From: Ruegeria sp. SCSIO 43209
Lineage (GTDB): Bacteria; Pseudomonadota; Alphaproteobacteria; Rhodobacterales; Rhodobacteraceae
Assembly (NCBI RefSeq): GCF_019904295.1
Contig: NZ_CP065359.1
Coordinates: 645,001 to 709,000 of the forward strand
Length of the DNA: 64,000 nucleotides
Direction of reading: 5' to 3'
Part shown: in pieces, positions 17,356 to 26,783 of the stretch
Numbering within the stretch: position 1 is the stretch's first letter
Layout: each line of letters opens with the position of its first letter
Program-made: the position numbers and the translations under genes
The notes under the pieces: generated by a model
Databases searched by the model: none
Seen by the model: only the letters and a program-made list of their open reading frames with translations
What the model was told of the DNA's origin: nothing

Positions 17356-19176
17356 GTGCTGGATCAGCCAATTGCCCAGATCAAAAAACTGCGGGTCGAA
17401 TTTCAAACTAAAGATGGCCCGGTGGTGGGCGTCGAGGACGTCTCGTTCGAGGTTAACCCAGGCGAAACCGTCTGTATCGTGGGCGAATCGGGGTCGGGCA
17501 AATCAGTCTCATCTCTATCGCTGATGCGCTTGGTCGAGTTCGGCGGCGGTGAAATTGCTGGCGGACAACTGCTTTTCGATCGCCGCGGCGGCGAGGAAAT
17601 GGATCTGTCCCACGCCGATCAAGATCTGATGAAGCAGATTCGCGGAAATGAGATCGGAATGATCTTTCAGGAGCCGATGACGGCCTTGAACCCGGTTTTC
17701 ACCGTCGGACGGCAGCTCACCGAAGGATTGCGAATCCACAAGGACATGAACAAAGCGCAGGCCGAAGAGCGCGCGCTGGAACTATTGCGTCAGGTGCGCA
17801 TCCCCGAGCCCGAGCGACGTTTAAAGCAATATCCGCATGAACTGTCCGGTGGCATGCGCCAGCGTGTGGTGATCGCCATGGCCATGGCGTGTGAGCCTCG
17901 CCTGCTGATTGCGGACGAGCCCACCACCGCGCTGGATGTGACCATCCAGGCCGAGATTCTGGCGCTGATGGACCGCCTCAAGCGCGAGACCGGAACGGCA
18001 GTAATGTTTATCACCCATGACATGGCTGTGGTCGCGCAGATGGCGGACCGCGTGGTGGTTATGTTCCGCGGCAACAAGGTCGAGGAAGGCACCGTCAAAG
18101 AAATCTTCGAAAACCCGCAGCACGATTACACCAAGGCGTTGCTGGCGGCGGTTCCGAAATTGGGCGAGATGCAGGGTAAAGCCGCGCCCGAGCCAATGAA
18201 ACTGCTGGGTGAGGAAGGCCAGAAGATCGCTCCGATCCCGGGTACGAACGAAGTGTTGCTGACGGTCAAGAACCTGACCACGCGATTTGCGGTGAAAGGC
18301 GGATTGCTGCGTCGGACCATCTCGAACGTGCATGCAGTCGAAGATGTCTCGTTCACGCTGAACCGGGGGCAAACACTCAGCCTCGTTGGCGAATCTGGGT
18401 GTGGCAAGTCGTCGGCAGGGCGCTCGATCCTGCGATTGGTGGAGCCGATGGCGGGTGAGGTTGATCTGGACGGTGTCGACATCATGAAGCTGGACCAGGC
18501 CGGCCTGCGCAAAGCGCGGCTGGACATGCAGATGATCTTTCAGGATCCGTTCGCCTCGCTAAACCCTCAGATGCAGTTGGTTGATCAGGTCGCTGAACCG
18601 ATGCGGAACTATGGGGTTGCCTCGGGGTCAGAACTGCAGGACCGCGTGGCGCAACTGTTCGACAAGGTGCAACTGCCGCGCAGCTTCATGCGCCGCTTCC
18701 CACATGAGATGTCGGGTGGTCAGCGGCAACGGATTGCGATTGCGCGAGCACTGGCGCTGAATCCCAAGCTAATCATCGCGGATGAGGCCGTTTCGGCGCT
18801 GGACGTCTCGGTTCAGGCGCAGGTGCTGAACCTGATGATGGAGCTGCAGTCCGAGCTTGGCCTCAGCTATCTGTTCATCAGCCATGACATGGCGGTGGTC
18901 GAGAGGGTCAGTCACCATGTCGGTGTGATGTATCTGGGCCGCATTGTCGAACTGGGCCCGCGTGCTCGGGTTTTTGAGAACCCACAGCACCCTTATACGC
19001 AGGCACTGATGAAGGCGGTACCAATTGCCGACCCGAACAAGCGCAAGTCGGAAAAAGACTTGAACTTCAAACCGATCCCGTCGCCAATTCATCCGATTGG
19101 ATACGCGCCCGAACCCTCGCAATACAACGAGGTTGAACCGGGCCATTTTGTTTTGACCACTGACAGCGGATATTGA
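17356..19176 (+). CDS. Fused dual ATP-binding protein of a peptide-type ABC importer (DppD-DppF type)
   Basis: The 606-residue protein carries two complete ABC ATPase domains. The first has Walker A GESGSGKS at residues 43-50 and signature LSGGMRQRV. The second has GESGCGKS at about 345-352 and signature MSGGQRQRI. Each is followed by a Walker B ([10 protein letters not shown] and [10 protein letters not shown]). A single fused chain in place of DppD and DppF is known from GsiA-like proteins. The GTG start 17356 has AAGGGGAG upstream. It powers the divergently encoded permeases and heads a plus-strand unit with four M20 hydrolases. Confidence 0.95.
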   Translation: MLDQPIAQIKKLRVEFQTKDGPVVGVEDVSFEVNPGETVCIVGESGSGKSVSSLSLMRLVEFGGGEIAGGQLLFDRRGGEEMDLSHADQDLMKQIRGNEIGMIFQEPMTALNPVFTVGRQLTEGLRIHKDMNKAQAEERALELLRQVRIPEPERRLKQYPHELSGGMRQRVVIAMAMACEPRLLIADEPTTALDVTIQAEILALMDRLKRETGTAVMFITHDMAVVAQMADRVVVMFRGNKVEEGTVKEIFENPQHDYTKALLAAVPKLGEMQGKAAPEPMKLLGEEGQKIAPIPGTNEVLLTVKNLTTRFAVKGGLLRRTISNVHAVEDVSFTLNRGQTLSLVGESGCGKSSAGRSILRLVEPMAGEVDLDGVDIMKLDQAGLRKARLDMQMIFQDPFASLNPQMQLVDQVAEPMRNYGVASGSELQDRVAQLFDKVQLPRSFMRRFPHEMSGGQRQRIAIARALALNPKLIIADEAVSALDVSVQAQVLNLMMELQSELGLSYLFISHDMAVVERVSHHVGVMYLGRIVELGPRARVFENPQHPYTQALMKAVPIADPNKRKSEKDLNFKPIPSPIHPIGYAPEPSQYNEVEPGHFVLTTDSGY

Positions 19177-19181
19177 CCCTC

Positions 19182-20348
19182 ATGGCTGAGCGCCTGTCTC
19201 CGCTAGAGATCATGACTAAGCTGATCTCATTCCCGACTGTCAGTCGCGATACGAATTTACCGCTGGTGGATTGGGTCGAGGCGTATCTGCAAAGCCACGG
19301 GATCGAACCGCATCGTTGGCCTGATCCGGATCAGCCGCATAAGGCGGCTCTGTTCGCGCATGTCGGCCCGTGGGAAGAGGGCGCGATTGTCCTATCAGGT
19401 CACACTGATGTTGTTCCCATCGATGGCCAGCCTTGGGACACCGATCCATTTGTCGTGACCGAGAAAGATGGCAAGTATTTCGGGCGTGGCACCTGCGACA
19501 TGAAGGGCTTTGACGCGCTGGCGATCTGGGCCTTGGTCGAGGCGCATCACGCTGACACCAAACGCCCCCTGCAACTGGCGTTGAGCTTTGATGAAGAGGT
19601 TGGCTGCACCGGCGCGCCGCCGATGATCGCCCACATGCAGGAGGTTCTGCCCAAAGGATCAGCCGTGATTGTGGGCGAGCCGTCGATGATGCAGGCCGTC
19701 ACCGGCCATAAGGGCGGGTTTGGCTTTGACACGCATGTGGTGGGGTTCGAAGTTCACAGCTCAATCATGCACACAGGCGTCAATGCGATCATGGAGGCCG
19801 CGCCGCTGATCAATTGGGCCAATGATCGGAACGCCGAGAATATGGCGGCGCAACCTTCAGACATTGCGTCAGTGTTCGATCCGCCTTGGACTACCTGCCA
19901 TGTTGGTATGATCGAAGGCGGAACCGCGCATAATATCACTGCCAAAGACTGTCGCTTCATGATGGATTTCCGCACCGTTCCGGACGATGAAAAATCGGTC
20001 TGGCAGAAGGCCTATTTCGATAAGGTTCGTGAAGTCGAGGCGCGGATGCAAGCGGTTCATCCCGACGCCCGGATCGAGCTGTCCGAGCATTTTTCGATCC
20101 CAGGTCTTGTGCCTGAAGAAGATGGCGAGGCTGAGACGCTGGTGCGCGCGCTCACCGGTGACAATGCGACACATGTGGTAAGCTATGGCACCGAGGCGGG
20201 GCAGTTTCAGGAAGCTGGTTATTCCGCTGTTATCTGCGGCCCAGGTGATATCGCGCAGGCCCATCAGCCGAATGAGTTCATTACGATTTCTCAATTCAAC
20301 GCAGGTCAAAAATTTATGGAGCGTCTGGTAAAGAGGCTCTGCGAATAA
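19182..20348 (+). CDS. M20 metallohydrolase, acetylornithine deacetylase (ArgE) family
   Basis: The 388-residue M20 protein has LSGHTDVVPIDGQPW, GRGTCDMKGFDA and SFDEEVGCTGAP, which contain the di-metal ligands and catalytic acids of ArgE/DapE-type enzymes, and the usual dimerisation domain in the middle. ArgE removes acetyl from N-acetylornithine. In this context a broader role on N-acyl amino acids is possible. Start ATG 19182 is chosen over TTG 19173, which would overlap the ATPase stop. It is cotranscribed with the ABC ATPase (5 bp gap) and three further M20 genes. Confidence 0.88.
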   Translation: MAERLSPLEIMTKLISFPTVSRDTNLPLVDWVEAYLQSHGIEPHRWPDPDQPHKAALFAHVGPWEEGAIVLSGHTDVVPIDGQPWDTDPFVVTEKDGKYFGRGTCDMKGFDALAIWALVEAHHADTKRPLQLALSFDEEVGCTGAPPMIAHMQEVLPKGSAVIVGEPSMMQAVTGHKGGFGFDTHVVGFEVHSSIMHTGVNAIMEAAPLINWANDRNAENMAAQPSDIASVFDPPWTTCHVGMIEGGTAHNITAKDCRFMMDFRTVPDDEKSVWQKAYFDKVREVEARMQAVHPDARIELSEHFSIPGLVPEEDGEAETLVRALTGDNATHVVSYGTEAGQFQEAGYSAVICGPGDIAQAHQPNEFITISQFNAGQKFMERLVKRLCE

Positions 20349-20370
20349 CATCTCAAAGGAGAGGTTAAAG

Positions 20371-21537
20371 ATGCCCGTCAAGAACCGGCTCGCCGAAATG
20401 CATGGCGAGATCACCAAATGGCGCCGTCACCTGCATATGCATCCCGAGCTGATGTATGATGTGGAAGAAACGGCAGGGTTTGTGGTCGACCGACTGAAGG
20501 AGTTCGGTGTGGATGAGATCACGCCCGGCATCGGCAAGACTGGCGTGGTTGCCGTCATCAAGGGACGTCAGGATACGCTAGGCCGTGTTATCGGGCTGCG
20601 TGCCGACATGGATGCGCTGCCCATAGAAGAGGCGACGGGGCTGGACTATGCTTCGACGGTTTCTGGTAAGATGCATGCCTGTGGTCATGACGGTCATACC
20701 TCGATGCTGTTGGGCGCGGCGCAGTATCTGGCTGAGACGAGGAATTTTGACGGTACCGTTGTGTTGATTTTCCAGCCTGCCGAAGAAGGCGGGGCAGGTG
20801 GTCTGGCCATGTGTCAGGACGGGCTGATGGAGCGCTGGGGTATTCAAGAAGTCTATGGCATGCACAACATGCCTGGGATGCCGGTTGGTGAGTTTGCCAT
20901 TCGACCAGGCGCATTGCTGGCTTCTTCGGATGAATTCGAAATTGTTGTAACGGGTAAAGGCGGTCATGCTGCCGCCCCGCATGAGGCGCTAGATACAACG
21001 CTGATTGCGTCGCACATTGTTGTAGCTTTACAATCAGTGGTGTCGCGTACCGTGGACCCTATCAAAAGGGTGGTGCTGACCGTCGGGACTTTTGAAACCG
21101 ATAGTGTGGCCTCGAATGTGATTGCCCATACGGTGCGGTTGCGGGGAACTGTTCGTACACTTGACCCAGAATATCGAAAGGTCGCTGAAGAACGCGTGCG
21201 CAGGATCGCCGAGGACACTGCCTCGGCATTTGGAGCTTCGGCTAAGATGACGTGGACACCGGGCTATCCGGTGACGGTGAATTCGGACGATGAAACCATC
21301 TATGCTGCTGAGGCCGCGCAGGCCGTGGCAGGCAAGGTCAATGACAGCACCGATCCAATCATGCCGTCAGAAGATTTTGCTTACATGCTTGAAGAACGGC
21401 CCGGAGCCTACATCTTTATCGGAAACGGGGACACGGCCATGTGCCATCACCCGGAATACAACTTCGACGACGACGCCATTCCCGCCGGTTGCAGCTGGTT
21501 TGCAGAGCTGGTGGAACGACGATTACCCGTCGCCTGA
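20371..21537 (+). CDS. M20D aminoacylase/hippurate hydrolase-like amidohydrolase, paralog 1
   Basis: The 388-residue M20D metallohydrolase shows the metal-site motif HACGHDGHT at residues 102-110 (Cys104, His106), PAEEGG with Glu138 and Glu139, MHNMPG, and the C-terminal CHHPEYNFDD. These are the residues of hippurate hydrolase, N-acyl-amino-acid amidohydrolases and auxin-conjugate hydrolases. It is cytoplasmic, with no signal peptide. AGGAGAGG precedes the start. It is the most divergent of three tandem copies (for example FVVDRLKEFGVDEITPG where the others have LVA-KLKEFGCDEVVTG). It probably hydrolyses imported N-acylated amino acids (inference). Confidence 0.9.
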   Translation: MPVKNRLAEMHGEITKWRRHLHMHPELMYDVEETAGFVVDRLKEFGVDEITPGIGKTGVVAVIKGRQDTLGRVIGLRADMDALPIEEATGLDYASTVSGKMHACGHDGHTSMLLGAAQYLAETRNFDGTVVLIFQPAEEGGAGGLAMCQDGLMERWGIQEVYGMHNMPGMPVGEFAIRPGALLASSDEFEIVVTGKGGHAAAPHEALDTTLIASHIVVALQSVVSRTVDPIKRVVLTVGTFETDSVASNVIAHTVRLRGTVRTLDPEYRKVAEERVRRIAEDTASAFGASAKMTWTPGYPVTVNSDDETIYAAEAAQAVAGKVNDSTDPIMPSEDFAYMLEERPGAYIFIGNGDTAMCHHPEYNFDDDAIPAGCSWFAELVERRLPVA

Positions 21538-21551
21538 TTTGGGAGGATCAG

Positions 21552-22715
21552 ATGCCAATCAAGAACCGACTTGCCGAAATGCACGAAGAAATCACCGGTT
21601 GGCGGCGGGATATTCATCAACATCCTGAGATCCTCTATGACACCCACCGCACCAGCGCCTTGGTGGCTGAAAAGCTGAAAGAGTTCGGTTGCGATGAGGT
21701 TGTGACGGGCATTGGCCGCACCGGTGTTGTTGGCGTCATCAAGGGCAAGACCGACACGCAGGGTCGTGTGATCGGCCTGCGTGCCGATATGGACGCGCTG
21801 CCGATGCAGGAGCAGACGGGCCTTGATTATGCCTCGAAAACCGATGGCGCCATGCATGCCTGTGGCCATGATGGCCATACGGCGATGGTGTTGGGCGCGG
21901 CGAAATATTTGTCTGAGACGCGGAACTTCGACGGTACGGCCATTGTGATTTTCCAACCAGCGGAAGAAGGCGGCAATGGGGCCGAGGCGATGTGCAAAGA
22001 CGGTCTGATGGATCGGTTCGGCATTCAGGAAGTCTATGCCATGCACAATGTGCCAGGTGTGCCGACGGGGCAGTTCGCGATCCGGTCTGGTCCGCTGCTG
22101 GCGGCTGCGGATGAGTTCGACATTCATCTGGAAGGTCGAGGCGGCCACGCGGCGAAACCGCATGAAACAATTGATACTACAGTAATGTTGTCGCAACTGA
22201 TCGTGGCACTTCAAACCATCGTGTCGCGTAACGCGGACCCTATTTTGCAGGCGGTTCTGTCTGTGACTTCGGTCGAGACCTCATCCAAAGCGTTCAATGT
22301 GATCCCTCAATCGGCGCAGGTGCGCGGTACTGTACGAACGCATTCGAACGAAATGCGCGACCTGATCGAGACGCGGCTAAGCGAGGTGGCTGAGGGTATT
22401 GCTGAAACCTTCGGTGGCACTGTCAAAGTCTCATACACGCGTGGAGTTCCGGTGACGATCAACGCCGAAGAACAGACGGAATTTGCCGCTGAGGCTGCCA
22501 TTTCCGTAGGTGGCAGCTGTGATGAGGCGCCGATGGTGATGGGGGGCGAGGATTTCTCGTTCATGCTGGAAGAACGCCCCGGGGCCTTCATCGTGCTGGG
22601 CAATGGCGACAGCGCCGGGCTGCACCACCCTGAATACAATTTCAACGATGAGATCATCCCGATGGGTTGCTCATGGTTTGCCGAAATGGTCGAGCGCCGG
22701 ATGCCGGCGGCTTGA
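21552..22715 (+). CDS. M20D aminoacylase/hippurate hydrolase-like amidohydrolase, paralog 2
   Basis: The 387-residue M20D enzyme has the same intact ligands as its neighbours: HACGHDGHT, PAEEGG, MHNVPG and GLHHPEYNFND. The start ATG 21552 follows GGGAGGA and lies 14 bp after paralog 1. A longer open frame from 21441 would overlap paralog 1 and is not used. It is clearly closest to paralog 3 along most of its length, so a duplication of this pair came after the split from paralog 1. Confidence 0.92.
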   Translation: MPIKNRLAEMHEEITGWRRDIHQHPEILYDTHRTSALVAEKLKEFGCDEVVTGIGRTGVVGVIKGKTDTQGRVIGLRADMDALPMQEQTGLDYASKTDGAMHACGHDGHTAMVLGAAKYLSETRNFDGTAIVIFQPAEEGGNGAEAMCKDGLMDRFGIQEVYAMHNVPGVPTGQFAIRSGPLLAAADEFDIHLEGRGGHAAKPHETIDTTVMLSQLIVALQTIVSRNADPILQAVLSVTSVETSSKAFNVIPQSAQVRGTVRTHSNEMRDLIETRLSEVAEGIAETFGGTVKVSYTRGVPVTINAEEQTEFAAEAAISVGGSCDEAPMVMGGEDFSFMLEERPGAFIVLGNGDSAGLHHPEYNFNDEIIPMGCSWFAEMVERRMPAA

Positions 22716-22732
22716 ATTAGGAGAGAGAAGAC

Positions 22733-23896
22733 ATGCCAGTTAAGAACCGCTTTGCCGAATTGCAGGCCGAAATCACCGAATGGCGACGGGATATTCATGA
22801 AAACCCCGAGATTCTGTTTGAAACCCACCGCACCAGTGCTTTGGTCGCGGACAAACTGAAAGAGTTCGGCTGCGACGAGGTCGTTACCGGGATCGGTCGC
22901 ACCGGGGTTGTCGGTGTGATCAAGGGCAAATCAGACTCGAGTGGCAAAGTCATCGGTCTGCGTGCTGATATGGATGCGCTGCCGATTCACGAGGCGACGG
23001 GGTTGGATTACGCCTCGAAAACCGATGGGGCGATGCATGCTTGTGGCCATGATGGACATACGGCGATGCTGCTCGGGGCGGCGAAATACCTTTCGGAAAC
23101 GCGTAATTTTGACGGTACTGTAGTGGTGATCTTCCAGCCCGCTGAAGAAGGTGGCGGCGGTGGTCGCGAAATGTGCGAAGACGGCATGATGGCGCGCTGG
23201 AACATTCAGGAAGTCTACGGCATGCACAACTGGCCGGGCCGTCCGGTCGGCAGCTTCTCGATCCGTCCGGGTTCGTTCTTTGCCGCGACCGATCAGTTCG
23301 ACATCACCTTTGAAGGACGCGGTGGCCACGCCGCGAAACCGCAGGAGACCGTGGATACGACCGTGATGACCGCGCAGGCGGTTCTGGCGTTGCAGACGAT
23401 TGCCTCGCGCAATGCCGACCCGATCGATCAGGTCGTGGTGTCTGTGACATCGTTCGAGACTTCCTCGAAGGCGTTCAATGTCATTCCTCAAACAGTGCAG
23501 ATTAAAGGCACCGTACGCACCATGAGCAAAGAGATGCGCGATCTTGCCGAGAAACGGATAAACGAGATTTGCGCAGGAGTTGCAGCGACCTTTGGTGGCA
23601 CGGCGGATGTGACCTATATTCGTGGCTATCCGGTGATGGTGAACAGTGACGAGCAGACCGATTTCGCGGCCGAGGTGGCGAAATCGGTCTCGGGCAGCTG
23701 TGACGAGGCGCCCCTTGTCATGGGGGGTGAGGATTTTGCCTTTATGCTCGAAGAGCGTCCGGGGGCTTATATTCTGGTGGGCAATGGAGATACGGCCATG
23801 GTTCATCATCCCGAGTATAATTTCAACGACGAGGCCATTCCTGCCGGGTGTAGTTGGTGGGCCGAGATTGTTGAGCAGCGGATGCCTGCTGCTTGA
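22733..23896 (+). CDS. M20D aminoacylase/hippurate hydrolase-like amidohydrolase, paralog 3
   Basis: The 387-residue M20D enzyme has all metal and catalytic motifs (HACGHDGHT, PAEEGG, MHNWPG, VHHPEYNFND). AGGAGAG precedes the start, 17 bp after paralog 2. It differs from paralog 2 mainly in the lid/dimerisation region and around the substrate pocket (MHNWPGRPVG versus MHNVPGVPTG), which suggests a different acyl or amino-acid preference (inference). It is the last gene of the transporter/hydrolase unit and is followed by the dispersed repeat. Confidence 0.92.
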   Translation: MPVKNRFAELQAEITEWRRDIHENPEILFETHRTSALVADKLKEFGCDEVVTGIGRTGVVGVIKGKSDSSGKVIGLRADMDALPIHEATGLDYASKTDGAMHACGHDGHTAMLLGAAKYLSETRNFDGTVVVIFQPAEEGGGGGREMCEDGMMARWNIQEVYGMHNWPGRPVGSFSIRPGSFFAATDQFDITFEGRGGHAAKPQETVDTTVMTAQAVLALQTIASRNADPIDQVVVSVTSFETSSKAFNVIPQTVQIKGTVRTMSKEMRDLAEKRINEICAGVAATFGGTADVTYIRGYPVMVNSDEQTDFAAEVAKSVSGSCDEAPLVMGGEDFAFMLEERPGAYILVGNGDTAMVHHPEYNFNDEAIPAGCSWWAEIVEQRMPAA

Positions 23897-23903
23897 TGGG
23901 AAG

Positions 23904-23952
23904 GGTGGGGGCTCTGCCCCCACACCCCCGAGGTATTTTTAGCCTGATGAAG
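23904..23952 (+). repeat. Dispersed intergenic repeat, copy 2, also a probable terminator
   Basis: GTGGGGGC and GCCCCCAC form a strong stem with a short loop, followed by CCCCCGAGGTATTTTTAGCC and a segment ending ATGAAG. It matches 10236-10283 in order and orientation. It lies 8 bp after the last M20 gene and before the convergent waaA stop. Confidence 0.65.
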
Positions 23953-23970
23953 AGAGATCGGTGTATTTTG

Positions 23971-25269
23971 TCAGCCGAGAGACAGGCGGGAGCAGAGCGT
24001 TTCGATCACCGCATCCAAAGCCGAACTCTGTGTTTTCACGCAGGCATCGGCTGCCATTCGAGCGGTGTGCAGTTCGGCTTTGTCCGACAGCCAGAGGGTG
24101 ACAGCATCTGACAATGCATTGGCCGAGTTGACCCGGACGGCGCCGCCTGTTTTGATGAGCGGCTCAAATGTCTCGGCAAAATTGAAATAGCCGGGACCGG
24201 TGATCACCGCAGCCCCCGCCTGAACTGGTTCGAACGGGTTGTGGCCGCCGATCTCTTTCAGCGACCCCCCCAGGAAAACAATGGGGCAGAGGACGTACCA
24301 GGTTCCGGTTTCACCCAATGTATCCGCGACATAGACCTGTATGTCTGATGTTATCTGTTGATCAGCGCTGCGTCGTGCATGCGAAAGACCAGCATCACTC
24401 ACCAATTTAGCAACGTCGTCTCCACGCTCCGGATGGCGAGGGATCAGCAGCAATAGCAGGTCGGGCCAGCGCTGCAGCAACGCTTTGTGGGCTGCCAGAA
24501 CCGTTTCTTCTTCCCCTGTATGGGTCGAACTGGCAATCCACAGCGGGCGACCATCTATCTGCGCTTGGGTTTTGGTCAGGACATCCTGATTTACGGGCAG
24601 CGGGTCAGACATGGCCTTGAGGTTGGTGCCGGGCTGTACGCGATCCGCGTCGGCACCAATTGCGATCAGATTAGCGGCGGTTTTGTCGTTCTGGGTCAGA
24701 AATACCTTGAAATGATCCAGAATGAAGCGCGCAGTGTTCGGGCGCTTGTTCCAACTGTCCACTGACTTGTCAGATAGCCGGGCATTCAAGAGCGCCAGTG
24801 GCGTGCCGCGATTTGCGGCCTCTACGATCAGCCGGGGCCAGATTTCACTTTCTACAAAGATGCCTGCATCGGGTTTCCAGTGGTCCAGAAACTCGCGCAC
24901 CGGAGCGGCGCTGTCCAATGGCGGATACTGGTGGCGCGTCCGCGCAGGTAAGCGCTTGGCAATCAACGTCGCCGAGGTCGGGGTGCCTGAGGTGATGAGA
25001 AACTCAGCATTCGGCAGGCGCTGCCCCAGACGGTTGATCAGGCTTAGAACCGATAGGCTTTCACCCACACTGGCCGCGTGAAACCAGATCAGCTGCCCAT
25101 CTGGGCGCGGCAAACTGGCATGGCCAAGCCGTTCTTGCTGGCGGCTTTCGGGAACGCCCGCAGCGTGCAGTTTGCTGCGGACTTTTCGCCAAACCAAGGG
25201 TTCGGCCATTGAAATGAGGCCGCAGTACAGTTTGTACAGCAGCGTTGGCTGCGCGGGTGTGCCGGGCAT
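23971..25269 (-). CDS. waaA: 3-deoxy-D-manno-octulosonic acid (Kdo) transferase
   Basis: The 432-residue enzyme transfers Kdo from CMP-Kdo to the lipid A precursor at the inner membrane. The N-terminus has a hydrophobic segment (LLYKLYCGLISMAEPLV) that anchors it. HAASVGE carries the conserved acceptor-side Glu, and GGSLKEIGGHNPFEPVQAG is the CMP-Kdo-binding part of the C-terminal Rossmann domain. The length is normal for the family. It lies 1 bp downstream of moaA, an unrelated partner, so the two are probably cotranscribed. Confidence 0.93.
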   Translation of the reverse strand: MPGTPAQPTLLYKLYCGLISMAEPLVWRKVRSKLHAAGVPESRQQERLGHASLPRPDGQLIWFHAASVGESLSVLSLINRLGQRLPNAEFLITSGTPTSATLIAKRLPARTRHQYPPLDSAAPVREFLDHWKPDAGIFVESEIWPRLIVEAANRGTPLALLNARLSDKSVDSWNKRPNTARFILDHFKVFLTQNDKTAANLIAIGADADRVQPGTNLKAMSDPLPVNQDVLTKTQAQIDGRPLWIASSTHTGEEETVLAAHKALLQRWPDLLLLLIPRHPERGDDVAKLVSDAGLSHARRSADQQITSDIQVYVADTLGETGTWYVLCPIVFLGGSLKEIGGHNPFEPVQAGAAVITGPGYFNFAETFEPLIKTGGAVRVNSANALSDAVTLWLSDKAELHTARMAADACVKTQSSALDAVIETLCSRLSLG

Positions 25270-25270
25270 C

Positions 25271-26278
25271 TCAGCCGCCCGTATGACTCATGTGGCGGCT
25301 CATCTGACCGTCGACGGCTTGCCGGGAATAGTCGAAATCATGGCCCTTGGGCTTGAGATTGATGGCTGCGCGGATCGCGTCTTCCAACGGTTTCTCGGTA
25401 TCGGGATGATCGCGCAGGGGTGCGCGCAGATCAGCCATGTCTTCCTGGCCAAGGCACATGTAGATCTCACCAGTGCAGGTCAGGCGCACGCGGTTGCAGC
25501 TTTCGCAGAAGTTATGGCTGAGTGGCGTTATGAAACCGATCTTTTGACCGGTCTCCTCAAGCCTGACATACCGCGCCGGACCACCTGTCCGTTCGGCCAG
25601 ATCAGTGACCGTATAGTGGTTCTGATATTCCTTGCGGACGTCTTTGAGCGACCAATACTGATCCAGCCGGTCTTCGTTGCCGATGTCGCCCATGGGCATC
25701 ACCTCGATCCAGGTCAGATCCATATCACGTTCGGCACACCATTCGGTGATCTTGGGTAGCTCGGGCTCGTTGAACCCTTTCAGAGCGACAGCGTTGATCT
25801 TGATCCGCAGGCCAGCCTTCTGCGCTGCGTCAATGCCGTTCAGCACCTGTTTCAGGCGGCCCCATCGGGTGACCTTGGCAAATTTGTCTTCATCCAGCGT
25901 ATCGAGCGATACATTCACGCGCCGCACGCCCGCTGCGTAAAGATCATCCGCAAATCGGTGCAATTGTGATCCGTTGGTTGTCAGCGTCAGCTCCTTCAGG
26001 GCGCCGCTGTCCAGATGTCGGGTCATGCTGTTGAAGAATGACATGATGTTTCGCCTAACCAGTGGTTCGCCCCCGGTGATGCGCAATTTCTCGACGCCCA
26101 AATTGACGAAAGTCGTGCACATACGATCCAACTCTTCCAGAGTCAGAAGGTCTTTTTTGGGAAGAAACTTCATATCTTCGGACATGCAGTAGACGCAGCG
26201 GAAATCGCAGCGATCCGTAACGGAGACGCGAAGATAGGTGATGGCGCGGGCAAACGGGTCTATAAGCGGAGCTGTCAT
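25271..26278 (-). CDS. moaA: GTP 3',8-cyclase (molybdenum cofactor biosynthesis protein A)
   Basis: This radical SAM enzyme starts molybdenum-cofactor synthesis, forming 3',8-cyclo-GTP with MoaC's substrate as product. Its 335 residues show Cys24, Cys28 and Cys31 (CDFRCVYC) for the SAM-binding 4Fe-4S cluster. The second cluster ligands are in [13 protein letters not shown], and the C-terminus ends in Gly-Gly, which is needed for activity in this family. The gene is consistent with a molybdenum hydroxylase elsewhere in the window. It is divergent from a small lipoprotein gene and precedes waaA. Confidence 0.96.
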   Translation of the reverse strand: MTAPLIDPFARAITYLRVSVTDRCDFRCVYCMSEDMKFLPKKDLLTLEELDRMCTTFVNLGVEKLRITGGEPLVRRNIMSFFNSMTRHLDSGALKELTLTTNGSQLHRFADDLYAAGVRRVNVSLDTLDEDKFAKVTRWGRLKQVLNGIDAAQKAGLRIKINAVALKGFNEPELPKITEWCAERDMDLTWIEVMPMGDIGNEDRLDQYWSLKDVRKEYQNHYTVTDLAERTGGPARYVRLEETGQKIGFITPLSHNFCESCNRVRLTCTGEIYMCLGQEDMADLRAPLRDHPDTEKPLEDAIRAAINLKPKGHDFDYSRQAVDGQMSRHMSHTGG

Positions 26279-26369
26279 GGCTCATAGGTAAAGCGGAGGC
26301 ATGTTCGCGGCAAGTGCCATCTGCGTTTTGGACTGGTACAGTTAGGCGCAGCGCTCTAGGTTTTGTGTT

Positions 26370-26783
26370 ATGAAATATGCTTTGGTTTTAGCTTTTAGCC
26401 TCGTTGCCGGTTGCGATGCCGTTCGGTCCACGACGGATCGGGTGTTCGGAAGTTCATCCAACGAGACGGCGGCTGAACCCGTTACAGCAGAGGCGACGGA
26501 GGTAACTCCTGAGCCTGTGGCTGCCGCAGGGTGGTCTGGCGCCAAAACGACCGTTGCCGGGCTGGGCGATCCCAACACACCGGGGCGCTGGTTGCAGACG
26601 CCTCTGGTACAAACTGAAATCAACGGCCGCGTGGTTGTGCCGCGCACGGGTGCGCAGGCCTATGTGACGCTTGTTCCCGCACCAGGCCCCGAAGGCGGTG
26701 GCGGACGGCTGTCGCTTGAAGCCATGCGCGCGTTGTTGGTGCCATATGACGAGTTGGTGGAACTGGAAGTCTATTCCGACTGA
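26370..26783 (+). CDS. Small lipoprotein of unknown function
   Basis: The 137-residue protein begins with a typical lipoprotein signal (MKYALVLAFSLVAGC, lipobox LVAGC with Cys15). An acidic Thr/Glu/Pro-rich linker (about 35-58) leads to a compact domain with GDPNTPGRWLQTPLV and a run of Gly before LSLEAMRALL. I do not recognise a family with a known function. The layout suggests a periplasmic domain anchored to a membrane. Its 3' end overlaps the convergent AlkD-like gene by 13 bp. Confidence 0.7.
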   Translation: MKYALVLAFSLVAGCDAVRSTTDRVFGSSSNETAAEPVTAEATEVTPEPVAAAGWSGAKTTVAGLGDPNTPGRWLQTPLVQTEINGRVVVPRTGAQAYVTLVPAPGPEGGGGRLSLEAMRALLVPYDELVELEVYSD

